Origin: Bagarius yarrelli
Lineage: Eukaryota > Chordata > Actinopteri > Siluriformes > Sisoridae
Direction: 5' to 3'
Assembly (NCBI GenBank): GCA_005784505.1
Contig: VCAZ01000137.1
Span: 767,501 to 831,500 of the forward strand
Length of the DNA: 64,000 nt
Part shown: piece by piece, positions 35,570-47,127 of the stretch
Numbering within the stretch: position 1 is the stretch's first letter
How the letters are laid out: every line of letters starts with the position of its first letter
Position numbers and translations under genes: made by a program
The notes under the pieces: model-generated
The model's input: the letters and a program-made list of their open reading frames with translations, nothing else
Told to the model about the DNA's origin: nothing
The model's database searches: none

Positions 35570-35815
35570 CTATACCCTCTTATTCCCTAATTCAGGGTCA
35601 CAGGGATCTGCTGGAGTCTATCCCAGCCGTCTCTGGAAGGGTGAAAGGCAAGACAGGGACACCCTGGACAGGTCACCAGTACATCAGAGGGCCACACACA
35701 CTCTCACACACACACTCCTACGGGCAATTTAGAATCACCAATTAATCTAACATACATGTTTTTGGACTGTGGGAGGAAACCGGAGAACCCGGAGTAAACC
35801 CACATGTAACCAGGT
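35570..35815 (-). mobile_element. tRNA-derived SINE family D, antisense, 5'-truncated
   Basis: Minus strand contains GGGTTTACTCCGGGTTCTCC, GGTTTCCTCCCACAGTCC, CTAAATTGCCCGTAGGAGTG, GGTGTCCCTGTCTTGCC and TAGACTCCAGCAGATCCC. The tRNA head is missing. Confidence 0.85.
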
Positions 35816-36424
35816 GATGCCGGGGTCTACATAATGTTAATTTATTCCAGGCACAGATATAGGGAATGCCAAACAGGTCCTGTAAGCAACATCGGGTGAC
35901 ATCATCGCATAGTTTTACACGGATGTGTGAGCAGTAGCGTGCGACGCTAAAGTCACAGAATAAAGTTTTATTGATGCTTAAAAGGGCTGTTCAAGTGTAA
36001 TCCGACATTATTCGGGAAATTTGGATGTTAGAGCTGGATTGCGTGGATGCGTGAGCGGGGCTAAGCTAACGCATTTTATAGTCTGATGTGTCCTGTTTAA
36101 GTGGATGAAGCGATTGTATTGCTGTGGAATTACTTTAGGAAAACTCAGGAGAATGCCACTACTGTATTTGTATTAGGATTAATGTTATTGATAAGTATCA
36201 TTGGTACTATTGTTACGATTAATACTAGAATTGTTAAAGTTGGTACTCGTATTGTAAATGTTGCACACCAAATGAAGGCAATTGCACTGTAAACATATAG
36301 TGTTACAGGGAACTAATTTTGTTTGTTTATTTTTTTTCTCTGTACTATTCTGATTTTGTAAGAAAACCTTCCATGTGAAGCAGGTGCTGCATCATTGTAT
36401 TTTTGGTTTATTTTGGGTTATCCA
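35816..36424. other. unassigned sequence upstream of L2 copy
   Basis: Could be the 5' end of the L2 element at 36425 joined to its polymerase by deletion, or unrelated flanking DNA. An open frame (36101-36292) encodes a hydrophobic segment (VFVLGLMLLISIIGTIVTI) but has no initial ATG and is immediately preceded by TAA. Confidence 0.3.
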
Positions 36425-38165
36425 CATGTTAGAAGAGAGAGTCAGCAGTGGGTATGTTCCCAAATCTTTTAAATTAGCAGTGATTAAACCTTTAATTAAG
36501 AAACCTGACCTTGACCAAAATGAGCTGTCAAACTACAGGCCGATATCTAACCTTCCGTTTATCTCTAAAATCCTAGAGAAGGTATTAGCGCAAACAACTA
36601 TGTTCATATTTACAAAGAAATAACATACACGAACTTTATCAATCAGGATTCAGGCCTCACCACAGCACAGAGATGGCACTGGTCAAAGTAGCTAATGACC
36701 TCTTACTGGCATCCGACCAAGGCTGTGTCTCGTTGCTTATATTACTTGACCTTAGTGCGGCTTTCGACACCATAGATCACGATATTCTTCACAGATTAGA
36801 AAAATTAGTAGGAATTAAAGGAACAGCTCTTGCGTGGCTCAGGTCCTATTTAACCGATCGTTACCAGTTTGTAGATTTAAATGGTGATTATTCTGCGTGC
36901 TCCCTTGTAAAGTATGGTGTTTCCACAGGGGCTCGGTTTTAGGCCCACTTCTTTTCTCTCTTTACATGCTGCCTCTGGGAAACATAATTCGTAAGCATGA
37001 TATCAGTTTCCACTGTTTACGCTGATGACACACAGTTTATACGTCTCATCAAGGCCTGATGCGAAAGGCCAGTTTAATAATATTGAGCAATGTGTGAAGG
37101 AAGTAAGAGATTGGATGTTATGCAATTTCCTCTTGCTTAACGCTGACAAGACGGAGGTTCTGGTTCTAGGACCACAGGTAGCTAAAAGTAAGCTTCCTGA
37201 TCACACCTTAACCCTAGACAGTCTTTCTGTTTCACAACAGTAAGTTGTGCAACAGTAAAAGATCTGGGTGTGATTTTAGACTCCAATCTCTCATTTGAAG
37301 CCCATGTCGACAATATCACCAGGATAGCGTTCTATCATCTCAGAAATATCGCTAAAAATAAGAAATATCTTGTCGCTTACTGATGCCGAAAAATTTGTTT
37401 CATGCGTTTATCACATCCAGGCTGGATTACTGTAACGCTTTACTGTCTGGATGTTCAACTAGGTGCATTAATAAACTTCAGCTAGTCCAGAACGCAGCAG
37501 CGAGAGTCCTCACTAAAACTAAAAGATACGAGCACATCACGCCGGTCCTATCCACACTGCATTGTCTCCCAGTGAGACACCGCATCGATTTTAAAATACT
37601 ACTTTTAACTTATAAGCTCTAAATGGTCTTGCACCGCAGTACTTAAGCGAACTTCTAGTGTCTTACGTTCCGCCACGCCTACTTCGATCAAAGGATGCAG
37701 GCTGCCTGTCAGTACCGCGTATTATAAAAACTACAGCAGGGGGCAGAGCCTTTTCTTACAGAGCCCCAATGCTATGGAATAACCTCCCTATGTATGTTCG
37801 GGAATCAGACACAGTCTCAGTGTTTAAGTCCAGGTTAAAAACATACTTATTTAATCAAGCCTTTTGTATTGATTCCCCTTAGATAAAGGAGCAGATCTGG
37901 GGGACTCATGGGTGTTGAGTATTATGGTATGTTTAGATGCTGTCTTCCCCTCTCTTATTGATCACGGTGTTGATGATGAGAGCGGCTGGTTGCTTAACAT
38001 ATCAGGGAGCCCTCATGTCTGTGTTTCCCTCTGGTTCTCCTTTTAGTTATGCTGACCTAGTTAGTCTTGCCGGAGTCCATGCTTTACTCTACATTATTCA
38101 CTTAATCACTCCAAACCGTGTGATTACATTGTCACTTAACTGTTTTCCTTCTTTTTGCCTTCCTT

Positions 38166-38202
<37 letters not shown>

Positions 38203-38646
38203 TGAGTTACATACGCCACAACGGAGCTGCCGGTGATCCAGACCCCACCTCCGACCCCGTCCTGTGGGACCCTTCCCTGTGACCTGCCCAGCGGATGATG
38301 CATCACCAGGGCGATCTAGGACGACCCACTTCGCCATAAAGACGTTCCGGCTGCTCTCACTAAGGACTAATGATTATAGTTGTTTACACACACACAGTGT
38401 ATCTACATAATTCCTGCTACCTGTTTTCACCCAAATGAGGATGGGTTCCCTGTTGAGTCTGGTTCCTCTCAAGGTTTCTTCCTATCTCATCTCAGGGAGT
38501 TTTTCCTTGCCCCCGGCTTGCTCATCAGGGACAAACTGATTTATGTTTAATTCTGTTTCATAATTTCTTCAATTGTAAAGCTGCTTTGTGACAATCACCA
38601 TTGTAAAAAGCGCCAAACAAATAAAACTGAATTGAATTGAATTGAA
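36425..38646 (+). mobile_element. L2-type LINE family A, longest copy
   Basis: Contains the polymerase domain from SSGYVPKSFKLAVIKP to SRLKTYLFNQAFCIDSP (stop TAG near 37882), a ~750-bp 3'UTR with (CT)n at 38169-38198, and the tail AAACAAATAAAACTGAATTG followed by TGAAT repeats. 5'-truncated: no endonuclease region is visible. Confidence 0.9.
36445..37882 (+). pseudogene. L2-type LINE reverse transcriptase, frame-broken
   Basis: Recognisable motifs in order: NYRPISNLPFISKILEKVLA, SGFRPHHSTEMALVK, LLDLSAAFDTIDHDIL (catalytic Asp), LKYGV followed by a disrupted PQGSVLGPLL block at ~36922-36935 (extra T and extra G), YADDTQLY disrupted by one extra T just upstream (~37016), LLNADKTEVLVLGP, KDLGVILDSNLSF, AFITSRLDYCNALLSG, LQLVQNAAARVLTKTKRYEH and PVRHRIDFKILLLTYK. 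At least five indels (near 36620, 36925, 37016, 37245 and 37620). Relatively young, because the residues between indels are well preserved. Confidence 0.9.
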
Positions 38647-38721
38647 GAGTGAAGACTCCTAACCACAAATTAATAGGATTAAATAAAGAACCTGACTTTC
38701 TTTATTGGAACAGTGTGTTTT

Positions 38722-38857
38722 GTTTCCCTGTGTCCACACACACAAGCACTTGGAGAACATGTAAACTCCAGACAGAAACACCCCTGCAGGGGAATCGAAC
38801 CCTGGACCTGATTACCGTGAGGCAACAGTGCTAAACACTAAACTGCCTAACATAGTT
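38722..38857 (-). mobile_element. tRNA-derived SINE family D, head fragment, antisense
   Basis: Minus strand: AGCACTGTTGCCTCACGGTA, GGGTTCGATTCCCCTGCAGG (B box), TTTCTGTCTGGAGTTTACAT, GTTCTCCAAGTGCTTGTGTG. Truncated after that. Confidence 0.85.
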
Positions 38858-39364
38858 TAACAATGAAGGGAAAATTTTTGTAACAAAAATAGTCAATGAC
38901 AAAAATGGTTTTATTCATCTGAGGGATTTTGTGTGTGATGCATTGATATACTTCTTGCTCTGATTTGTGCTGTGAAGGTTCTCACACATAAAGTATAATA
39001 TAATTACAGAACATTTACCAGAGTAATTAATGTGGTCATTTTTTCTTAATTTTACTGTAGTAGAGTTACTATAACAAGTTCTTACAACAAATGACCAAAT
39101 CACTGCAGTTTACTTGCCTTTATTTCCTATAGAAAGGTTCAGAAACACTGCAGTATTTAGCACAGAAAGTTTTACTAGAACTGTAAAGTTACTCTACAAT
39201 ACGTTAGTATTCATTCACATGGCCTTTGCTGATAAGTTTGTACATATTTGCATGTCTTTGTGATGAGAACCTTCACTGAGCAACTTTAAATAACGGAGCT
39301 GGTCATTACACAAAAAAATCATATATATAAAAAGTAATCTGTAAATTACGACTTAAACTCTAAG
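38858..39364. other. unassigned AT-rich DNA, foldback-like
   Basis: Includes the decayed TACTGTAG/CTACAGT-type stretch at 39000-39215, related in style to 35196-35470. No coding signal. Confidence 0.35.
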
Positions 39365-39408
<44 letters not shown>

Positions 39409-39412
39409 GACA
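39365..39412. repeat. (GA)n/(GACA)n microsatellite
   Basis: About 14 GA units, then five GACA units. Confidence 0.95.
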
Positions 39413-39491
39413 TAGACATAGATTGAGAAAGTTTTTGTGAATACTTTGTTTTCCCCCCGGGCCACCATTTAGTCAGTAAGAGATGACATGT

Positions 39492-39494
<3 letters not shown>

Positions 39495-39533
<39 letters not shown>
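39495..39533. repeat. (GT)n microsatellite
   Basis: About 18 pure GT units followed by a G-run. Confidence 0.95.
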
Positions 39534-39534
<1 letters not shown>

Positions 39535-41056
39535 GGGGGGTTGTTAAGATCTGGGTGTATGTTTGTGCTGTAAACTTGCTTTAAAATGACTGAACCAAAA
39601 GCATTCTGAATACATTTACATGTAAGTTGATTTATTTCTGCTACTTAGGGTGCCAATAATTTACTTTATCTCTGTACTTATTTTAATATAAAGCACTTTA
39701 TAATTTAGGCTTTAAATAATTTTCTTCCACACAAATAATGTTAGTGATTTCTGTCTGTAGTGACTGATATAAATGTATCAGCTGTTTTAGGGTTTTAAGA
39801 AAAAATACACTACCGATATTTATATAATTATTTAAGCTCAGTTGCTGTTAACGAATAAAATAAAGTGGATTATTTTGGAGTTTTGTGAAACTGAGCAGCT
39901 CCAATAGTTGTAAAAAAAAAAAAAACCCTGAATGAAACAAGGCTAAGCTTGAGTTCTTCTTACCCTGACTGATTTCTGCATCGGCTCAGTTTACACAAAG
40001 ATAAATCCTCTCCTGGGTTTAATCTCTATTTGGGCTGATATGTATGTGAAAGCGGTGAATTATTCAGTCGATTATTTCCAGCCAAATTGCCTTTAGAGGA
40101 GAAAGTACAAGTAGATACGCTGAGCACACATTGTCCACAAAGTACAAATTCAAGATAATAGAACTGCAAGCAGAGGAAACACAGCATGAGCTCAAAAGAG
40201 CGTTACAGGTGTGTGTGTGTGTGTGCCGATGTGTGTGCGCTTGCCCCATCATTTTTACTATGCTGTGTTGCACAATTTATTAATGCCGTGACACATTTTA
40301 GCTTCATACTTTCTATGTAGCATCACCACTATTTCACGGATTATAATAATAATTTCATAACTCAACATGACGAAGTAAAACCAACATTCTGTTTTTATCA
40401 TCTTTGCTTTGTACATTTCGTTTCATTTTGTTTAGTTCTGTTTAGGTTTTTGTGTCTAATTAGTGCAGCTTGGCCTGTAGCTGAATAAGAATTGTGAATG
40501 GGGGTAATTAAAGGCTTGTAAAGGAGGGGTGGATAACCTCAGGGAGGGGAGAGGAGGGGAGGGGGGTTGGTTGTGTTTGAGTAAATAGCTCGTAGGCTTT
40601 TCCTCTCTTCTGCTCATAAGGTGGCCATGACATGTTTTGGGAACAGTCCCCGCCTACCAACATGCCCCGACGTGTTTACTTTAGCTCCTTATCATTTCCT
40701 GTTCCTGAGTGCTAATCAAGGACACTGTGAGGCCTTCCTGCTCCCCAACCCCCACCCCAATCCGCGATCGGCTAGCCCATTCCCACACCGATGACTTTGG
40801 GAGGCCATGTCATCAAAACTCAAATAAACTCAAATTCACGTTTGAAAAAACCAGCAAGGAAAAAAATATATGGCTTCCTAAACATTTTGCTTAAACCTGG
40901 AGTTAAAACCCATACCTCTGTTAGCTAATGCTAATGCTAACATGACCAAGTTTGGAAAAAAGAAAAATATAACACATAACTTATCCGAAGTTATATAAAT
41001 ATGATATGATGCTGATTAGCTAAAGAATTCTCTGAATTTAGGTCAAAGTTGGATTA
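39534..41056. other. unassigned DNA
   Basis: Short (GT)n at 40207-40226. 40480-40830 is GC-balanced and unique-looking, with GAGGGGAGAGGAGGGGAGGG near 40545. No exon recognised. Confidence 0.4.
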
Positions 41057-41378
41057 GTCAAGTAAAGTCCCCTTTATTTATTTATGCTTTTTAACAATAG
41101 TGATTGTGTCAAAGCAGCTTTACAGAACCAAATGAAATAATACAATATTAAACACACACTAAAACACTCAGTTCAGTTTAATTAATATCTGTAAATTAAG
41201 AGTCCCCAACTAAACTAAGCGCCAAGGAACCAAAACTCTCCATCAGTGACAGAATGAAGGAAAAAACCTTGGGAGAAACCAGGTCCAGTTGGGGGGTCAG
41301 TTCTCCTCTGACCAGACAGACCAGTAGGTTATTCCATACTGCAGTAAAGATTTTGTCTAAAAGACAAGATCATCACTG
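41057..41378 (-). mobile_element. LINE family B 3' fragment, antisense
   Basis: GTCAAGTAAAGTCCCCTTTA start, TCAAAGCAGCTTTACAGAAC, CCTTGGGAGAAACCAGGTCC, TCAGTTCTCCTCTGACCAGA. Very similar to 16050-16380. Confidence 0.8.
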
Positions 41379-41411
41379 AAAAAACAGCCTCAAATCATTC
41401 ATGATTAGCAA

Positions 41412-41562
41412 TGTTTCCTTACAGTAAGAAGGTTCCAGGTTCGTATACCCTGCAGGTGGCGTTTACATGTTCTCCCTGTGCTTGTGTGTCTTTACTCCGT
41501 GCTCTCCGGTTTCCTCCCACAGTCCAAAAACACGTGATTCTAAATTGTCCATTAGAGTGAGT
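41412..41562 (+). mobile_element. tRNA-derived SINE family D, partial
   Basis: AGAAGGTTCCAGGTTCGTAT (B-box region), GTTCTCCCTGTGCTTGTGTG, CTCTCCGGTTTCCTCCCACA, CTAAATTGTCCATTAGAGTG. The middle GGGGTCTTTCTGTG block is partly deleted. Confidence 0.8.
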
Positions 41563-42737
41563 GTGTAACAGCTATCATTCAGTGTAGTAGTTTTTGTGTT
41601 TTAGGTCTTTGACATTACTGATAAGAAACCTAAGATGGTTAACATAGTTAAACTCAGCAGGGGGTGTAGTAAAAGTGTGCATCTCTCAGAAGCTGTCATC
41701 ATAAAACACACACTATTTTGCATTAAGAAATACAAACAAGTCAATAATTAGTCAGTTTATTGAGATAGGCAATGTTTGTGAGATTAGCTAGTGAGAATAT
41801 ATTTTGCCCCAGACTGCTAAAATTGCTAGCTAATTATAGGCATGGAAGGTACGCGATATGATAAGAATAATGTGAACACCTGACCATTACACCAATAACC
41901 TGGTTAAGTGGAAGTTAAATACTTGTTCGTTTATCTAGGGTAAAGATATGATAGTTTAGTTCCTGTATGTATCCGAGGGATATTAATCTGGATATGTTGT
42001 TTTGAAATGTCTAAAAATGATAAGGTTAAGGGTTAACTGTTGCTTGTGCTGGCATCTCAGGTTTTAAGTCTGCTGTAAGGCTTAGTAAGAGTTAAAAGCT
42101 TGTCAGTGTGAGAGTCAGGCTGCTGTTAAACACTGAATGCCGTCTTGGCAGGAAGCGAGGCTGTTAGGCAATGGTACATGGTACATATCAGCTCAGCGGC
42201 TGAATGATCGTTTGGAGCCTGTTCAAACTCAGACCAGGTTCTCGGGGGGGGGGGGTCAGTATTCCTCTGTTTGGTTTTGTTTTTTTGGCTTCCTGTAAAA
42301 ATTAGCCAATGCAAATAAGAGCCGTGTGCAGCACCCAGATGAGAGCAGAGCTTCACCGAGCACACATCACCTATGTGACAGACTCATGAGAGGAAGTTGA
42401 GCAGCCCAGACAGGACATCTGCCTTCCTGTGATCCACCACACCCCCTTATCCTCAGCCCTTGTGTCCTTCTCTCACTTTCCTTCTCCCTGTGTGTCCTTG
42501 ATCTTTCAACACATCAAACCTTCAGCTAACCACAGGTTCTGAGCCACAAGGTTACAACATGGCAATTCAAACAGCATTCAGCTCAAACTATTCAACCGGG
42601 ACCACTTAATGAAGCACAGCTTCAAATGAAACAATAAACAATTTATCTCCAATTCCATTAAAAACACTTATTATAACATATCATATTAAAATACTATAAA
42701 AAACATGGTTCATCCTATTTTAGGCTTTATGACATTT
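41563..42737. other. unassigned DNA
   Basis: A G12 run at 42244-42255. 42330-42560 is GC-balanced and repeat-free. A short trace at 41868-41905 (GTGAACACCTGACCATTACA) resembles a Tc1-family terminal repeat. Confidence 0.4.
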
Positions 42738-42868
42738 ATTAGTGTGTAGCACTGTTGCCTCACAGCAGGAAGGTCCTGGGTTCGATTCCCCTGCAGGGGT
42801 CTTTCTGTGAGGAGTTTGTATGTTGTCACCGTACTTGCATGGGTTTACGCCGGATTCTCCGGTTTATT
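42738..42868 (+). mobile_element. tRNA-derived SINE family D, partial
   Basis: TTAGTGTGTAGCACTGTTGC, GGGTTCGATTCCCCTGCAGG (B box), GTCTTTCTGTGAGGAGTTTG, then GGATTCTCCGGTTT. Truncated at the 3' side. Confidence 0.85.
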
Positions 42869-43952
42869 AAAATTAATTAGTCAAACATTTAATGTTTTAA
42901 AATTTAATTAAAATTAAATATTTAAGTAATATTACAGTCACTGTTTCTGGACTCTCTAACAGGCTGTTATTGCGTTTGGAAGCAAATATTTTCACATTTT
43001 ACACTTTCTACTTTCACTTACAGCCAATCAAAAACAGGGATTGGCTGGTTTTCTGTTGTGATTGGTTGGGGCTTTCTACACCCTTTCTTTAAACTTCTCA
43101 ACACAGAGCCCGACTCAGACTGCTTCTCATTCATTTATTCATTCATTCCTCTTCTATTATTGTCTGTTTAGGACCCCCTTAAGGCTTGGGCCAGCCCTGT
43201 TTCAGAGAAAGGCTGTTTCACCTCCTTGTTTAGCGCTCCTGCTATATATATGTGTAAAATGACAATAAACATGTGTAGACCTGCCTTAATGTTTCTTTTA
43301 TTACAGAATTAAACAATGTAAAGTATTAATGTCATAAAACTCAGGTATATTTTAGATTTGTTTTATTATTAATAAATTGTGGTGTGAAAAATCCAACATG
43401 GTATAAGTTATTACAGTGTAAAAACATAATAAATAAATAAATAAATAGGATCGATTTCTATTGAAGTTTGTAAAAGGAAGTGACAGTGAAACAGATGCAA
43501 ATGAAGGTTTGGCAGTTTAAAAAAAACACAATGCAGAAATCTAAATCAATAAACACACTCAGGAAATAGTGAAGAAATCAGCGAACAACATAAAGTAGAG
43601 AAAAGACGAAACACTCTTTAATAAACAGAAAAACAATCACAAACAACTAAAAACTGGTAACTGCTTCAAGCAACACACAGAAGATGTGCGTTTTTAATCG
43701 AATGTGTTTTAAAAGACTCTTTTTAGGATAGTGTAGTGTGTGTTAAGGCTGATTGAGCTCATTGGTGTGTACTAGGACATAGTATTAGTGTACTAGTGTC
43801 ATAACACAGAGAAAATTCTAGAGGAAGTAAAATATCCATAATATAATAATACTATTTACCTTTTGTGACAGATGAGAAGGTGATGCTTATCATGTTACTG
43901 TCTAAAGTACCCCAGTGTACAGAGCCGGATTTATACAGAGGTGTCTATGCAT
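42869..43952. other. unassigned AT-rich DNA
   Basis: Nothing coding. 43050-43260 is less AT-rich, without a recognisable frame. Confidence 0.4.
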
Positions 43953-43976
43953 TTATATATATATATATATATATAA
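43953..43976. repeat. (AT)n microsatellite
   Basis: About 11 AT units. Confidence 0.9.
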
Positions 43977-43983
43977 GATATAT

Positions 43984-44067
43984 TTTAGAAAATCTAGAAA
44001 TTGTAATAATTATTAATAATAATAGTTATTATTATTAATAATAATTACAATGACTAGATTTTCTAAA
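43984..44067. repeat. near-perfect ~42-bp-armed foldback
   Basis: Left arm TTTAGAAAATCTAG..ATTGTAATAATTATTAATAA and right arm inverted (..TAATAATTACAATGACTAGATTTTCTAAA) meet near 44025 with almost no loop. The arms differ at only a few positions. Size and structure suit a MITE remnant or a cruciform-prone repeat. Confidence 0.8.
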
Positions 44068-44221
44068 AATTAAAAATAGAAACTTATTGTAAAATATGTA
44101 CTTCAGTTCGTTTAAGTTAGCCGGATACGATTTATTACACATTTTTTTATATCATCACGATACCAATTTAGTAGGTAAGTGTATGAAAAACTACATTCGC
44201 TTTTAAGAACTAAATATTTTC

Positions 44222-44222
<1 letters not shown>

Positions 44223-44257
<35 letters not shown>
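44223..44257. repeat. (TTA)n microsatellite
   Basis: About 11 ATT units. Confidence 0.93.
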
Positions 44258-44258
<1 letters not shown>

Positions 44259-44319
44259 TTGATAGCTGTTTTAGAGTTAATATTAGAATATTAGAATATT
44301 ATAGAATATATAAAATTCA

Positions 44320-44495
44320 CATTTACATTTACGGCATTTGGCAGATGTCCTTATCCAGAGTGACTTATATTTACTTTATTTATATAACTAAGCAATAGGG
44401 GCTTAAGGTCCTTGCTTAGGGGCCCAACAGTAGTACTACTGCATCCACAATCTTTTGGTTAGCAGTCAAACAGATTAACCACCTCCCCAATGCAT
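44320..44495 (-). mobile_element. tRNA-derived SINE family A, antisense
   Basis: ATTTACATTTACGGCATTTG tail, ATCCAGAGTGACTTATATTT, TTAAGGTCCTTGCTTAGGGG, and a decayed head GGTTAGCAGTCAAACAGATT. Confidence 0.85.
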
Positions 44496-45347
44496 ACTAA
44501 TAATAACAATAATTAATAAAAACATCAACAAAAAAAATATATATATATTGTTTGTTTGTTTTACAGGCGGCCAAAAAATGTTTTTTGCCTTTGTCATAAC
44601 TAAGGTAAATTTGGCCCTGCCAGTGTAGCATGCTGTTGTGTAATAAAAGGTCCTGCGATGGTGTATACTTAATTTACATTTAGGTCAGATGGTGTTGACT
44701 CATTCTAACAGCAGCAATCATCTGCATGTGTTGTGTAATAAACAGCTAACATGATGGAGATACAGTGTTAATGAGGAGATTATTAATGCTTCTTTCTTTC
44801 AACACAGCAGTAACTTTATTTCACATGTGTATGTTTTTAGTGTCCTGATAACATGACCAGCTGCAATGAAGCTGCTTTTTTGTTGTTTTATTATCAGACG
44901 AGGAAAAAAATGTTATGTTGTTATCAAATCAATGTAAAATAAAATCTTTGGCATAATTGTTGAACAGTCGTGGAATAAAACACTTTATCGCTCATTGTTT
45001 CAGTTGCAACAGCAAGCTTTAATTTACATTTAATGTAACTTATAATAAATACATCTTACTTTGGCAATTAGCAGTGTTGGCCAGTGCATCTGGTAGCCGG
45101 TCCTTCAGTGTGGATTTACCCGACTTATTTACCCCGACCTCTTACTACCATCACTATTACATCACAATTATAGAAACCATCAATACTAAACAAACACACA
45201 ATATAACACGGCATGGAATTACAGACAGAGAGACATTTCACATATTGAGGATAAAAAACATTTACACAAGCATTAAAGCAAGAAGCCTGTTAACACACAA
45301 CTCCAAACCTCTACACTACAACCACAACTGTACCACCTACAACATCT
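44496..45347. other. unassigned DNA
   Basis: AT-rich without coding support. The part from ~45060 may belong to repeat R3. Confidence 0.4.
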
Positions 45348-45617
45348 GGAACAGTTCAGAATCAATATTTATCTTAATATTAATAACATCACAAAAACAT
45401 TACAGATATCAATAAAATATATCAGACATTTAAAGGCTGTAAGTCAGTGTTAGCGGTCGGCGGCGCTGGTCTGGAAGTGGGGAATAAACTCTTTCCCGCA
45501 CTGAGACAAGCTAGTTATCTTCACGATTAACCGAACTCTTCAAACCATCTACAACTTTACCGGAAAAAAATCCGCTTAATAACGTATTTTTTAGTTTGTC
45601 CGAGGCCAATTAATTTC
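45348..45617 (+). repeat. unknown dispersed repeat R3, copy 2
   Basis: Same orientation and ~90% or better identity to copy 1 in the shared blocks, with an additional ~26 bp near 45425 and ~65 bp near 45525. The open frame running into it (45074-45415) has no recognised motif. The true element may extend further left, to ~45060. Confidence 0.85.
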
Positions 45618-46176
45618 TCCTCCGTCAGCCATTGTGGGGGTAAAAATTCTAATTCACCTGCATAGACGGGTTTCACTAGACGAACCTGACTGTAACAGTT
45701 TTACTCTGATCAGCCAATAGAGGGACGTAAAAATGCTGACATCAGTGCACACCAGCTAGCGGGCCTCGGGAGATTTGTAATTGAACTCTGATTGGTTACA
45801 GAAACAGTCTTTAATAATATTAACCAATGATACCACTGTTAATATAGTGTAAGTTCCACGGGTAGCGCTACTGATTCTGAGGGAAGATTAGATTAACATG
45901 TTTAGGTTGTAAATGTAGGTCAGTGATTCTGATAGTGTTTAGAACAACAGAGAACCACTGACTGACCCCCGAATGCACAACACTGGTAAATAGTGAATAT
46001 ATTGATCTATGTTGCCATCGTTTACAGCTAAGTACAGTTAGGTATAAGATAAGAAATAATCTTTTTATTAGTATTAGTATATTTAAGAGAAGGACTCTTC
46101 CTGTATTCTTTTAAATATCTGTTTAAATGTTCTACTTCCTTTATTTCATCACCTCTGGTAAATGTGAGAGACTATA

Positions 46177-46179
<3 letters not shown>
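45618..46179. other. unassigned DNA, partly GC-balanced
   Basis: 45640-45790 is GC-balanced with CCAATAGAGGGACGTAAAAA and two ATTGG/CCAAT motifs to 45840. No exon recognised. Confidence 0.35.

Positions 46180-46234
<55 letters not shown>
46180..46234. repeat. (GA)n microsatellite
   Basis: About 27 pure GA units, followed by a G-rich purine stretch (GAGGAGGAGG). Confidence 0.95.
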
Positions 46235-46236
<2 letters not shown>

Positions 46237-46841
46237 TGGGGAGGAGGAGGAGGTGAGCTGAGGAGCTAAACTGATGCCAGGGCTCTTTCTTTTAAGTCTG
46301 CTTCCTCCTTTCACTCACAGAAATGGGAGTCTTCCTGTGTCTGGCCTTTGTTACCTCCTGTTAGCCAAGAAGAGCTTGAAAAGGAAATAAAGGATATTCT
46401 TCTTGCCATCTTAATATCACCGGTCATAATCACTTCGTCTTAAGTGGACAACAAGCAGACGTCCACGGAAGAAGTGATGAATCTGGGAAATTTCTACTGG
46501 ACACAAATCTAAAATCAGTGCATCTGACTTTCATTCAGCTTCTTTAAATAAAACCATAAAAACAGATAAATTAATATTTCAAAATATCTCATACCATGTT
46601 CTCAAATCTGATTAGTCAGAACTTATTAGTTCATTTCCATCTAAGGGTTTTATTGATAGTGAGGAAAATTAAATTAATCTGAAAGCCAAATAATGACTGA
46701 ATTTATAATACTTGAGAAAATACTCTTAAATGTTATTTAGGTTTCTTCTAAATATCAGGTGGAGTCTACAATTCACTAATTCAAGTTAGAAGCTAATAAT
46801 CTGTGCAGTTATGTATATATGATTTAGCTTACTGTATATTT

Positions 46842-46982
46842 AGGGGTGCCACAAGCATTTTGGGTCCCTATAAAAGATTATTAAGTTGGACCCTCGTCCA
46901 TACCCACACATTCCACACTGTTACAACAAATAAAACAGATCTCTGGGGGCCCCCAAAGTGTGTGGGCCCTTAGAATCCTCCT
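46842..46982 (+). repeat. GGGCCC-rich dispersed repeat R4, copy 3
   Basis: Contains GGGTCCCTATAAAAGA, CCACACTGTTACAACAAATA, and GGGGGCCCCCAAAGTGTG followed by TGGGCCCTTAGAAT. The last block is the reverse complement of the block at ~8890-8925. Confidence 0.6.
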
Positions 46983-47069
46983 AAACCCCTCCTCCAGCAG
47001 TGCCACTGATCATTTTACTTATATAAATTTTGTCTTCTTTGTTTTATTCTTGAAAAGATCCACAGAAAA

Positions 47070-47071
<2 letters not shown>

Positions 47072-47124
<53 letters not shown>
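47072..47124. repeat. compound (GT)n(GA)n microsatellite
   Basis: About 12 GT units pass directly into about 14 GA units. Confidence 0.95.

Positions 47125-47127
<3 letters not shown>

Noticed and set aside
36101..36292. 63-residue frame with a hydrophobic, membrane-like segment
   Set aside because: Begins at GTG directly after an in-frame TAA, and the nearest ATG is well inside. No homolog recognised. Kept only as a note in the region description.
45074..45415. 113-residue plus-strand frame
   Set aside because: Runs into non-coding repeat R3, has no domain, and is Asn/Thr/Ile-rich, as expected from AT-rich DNA.
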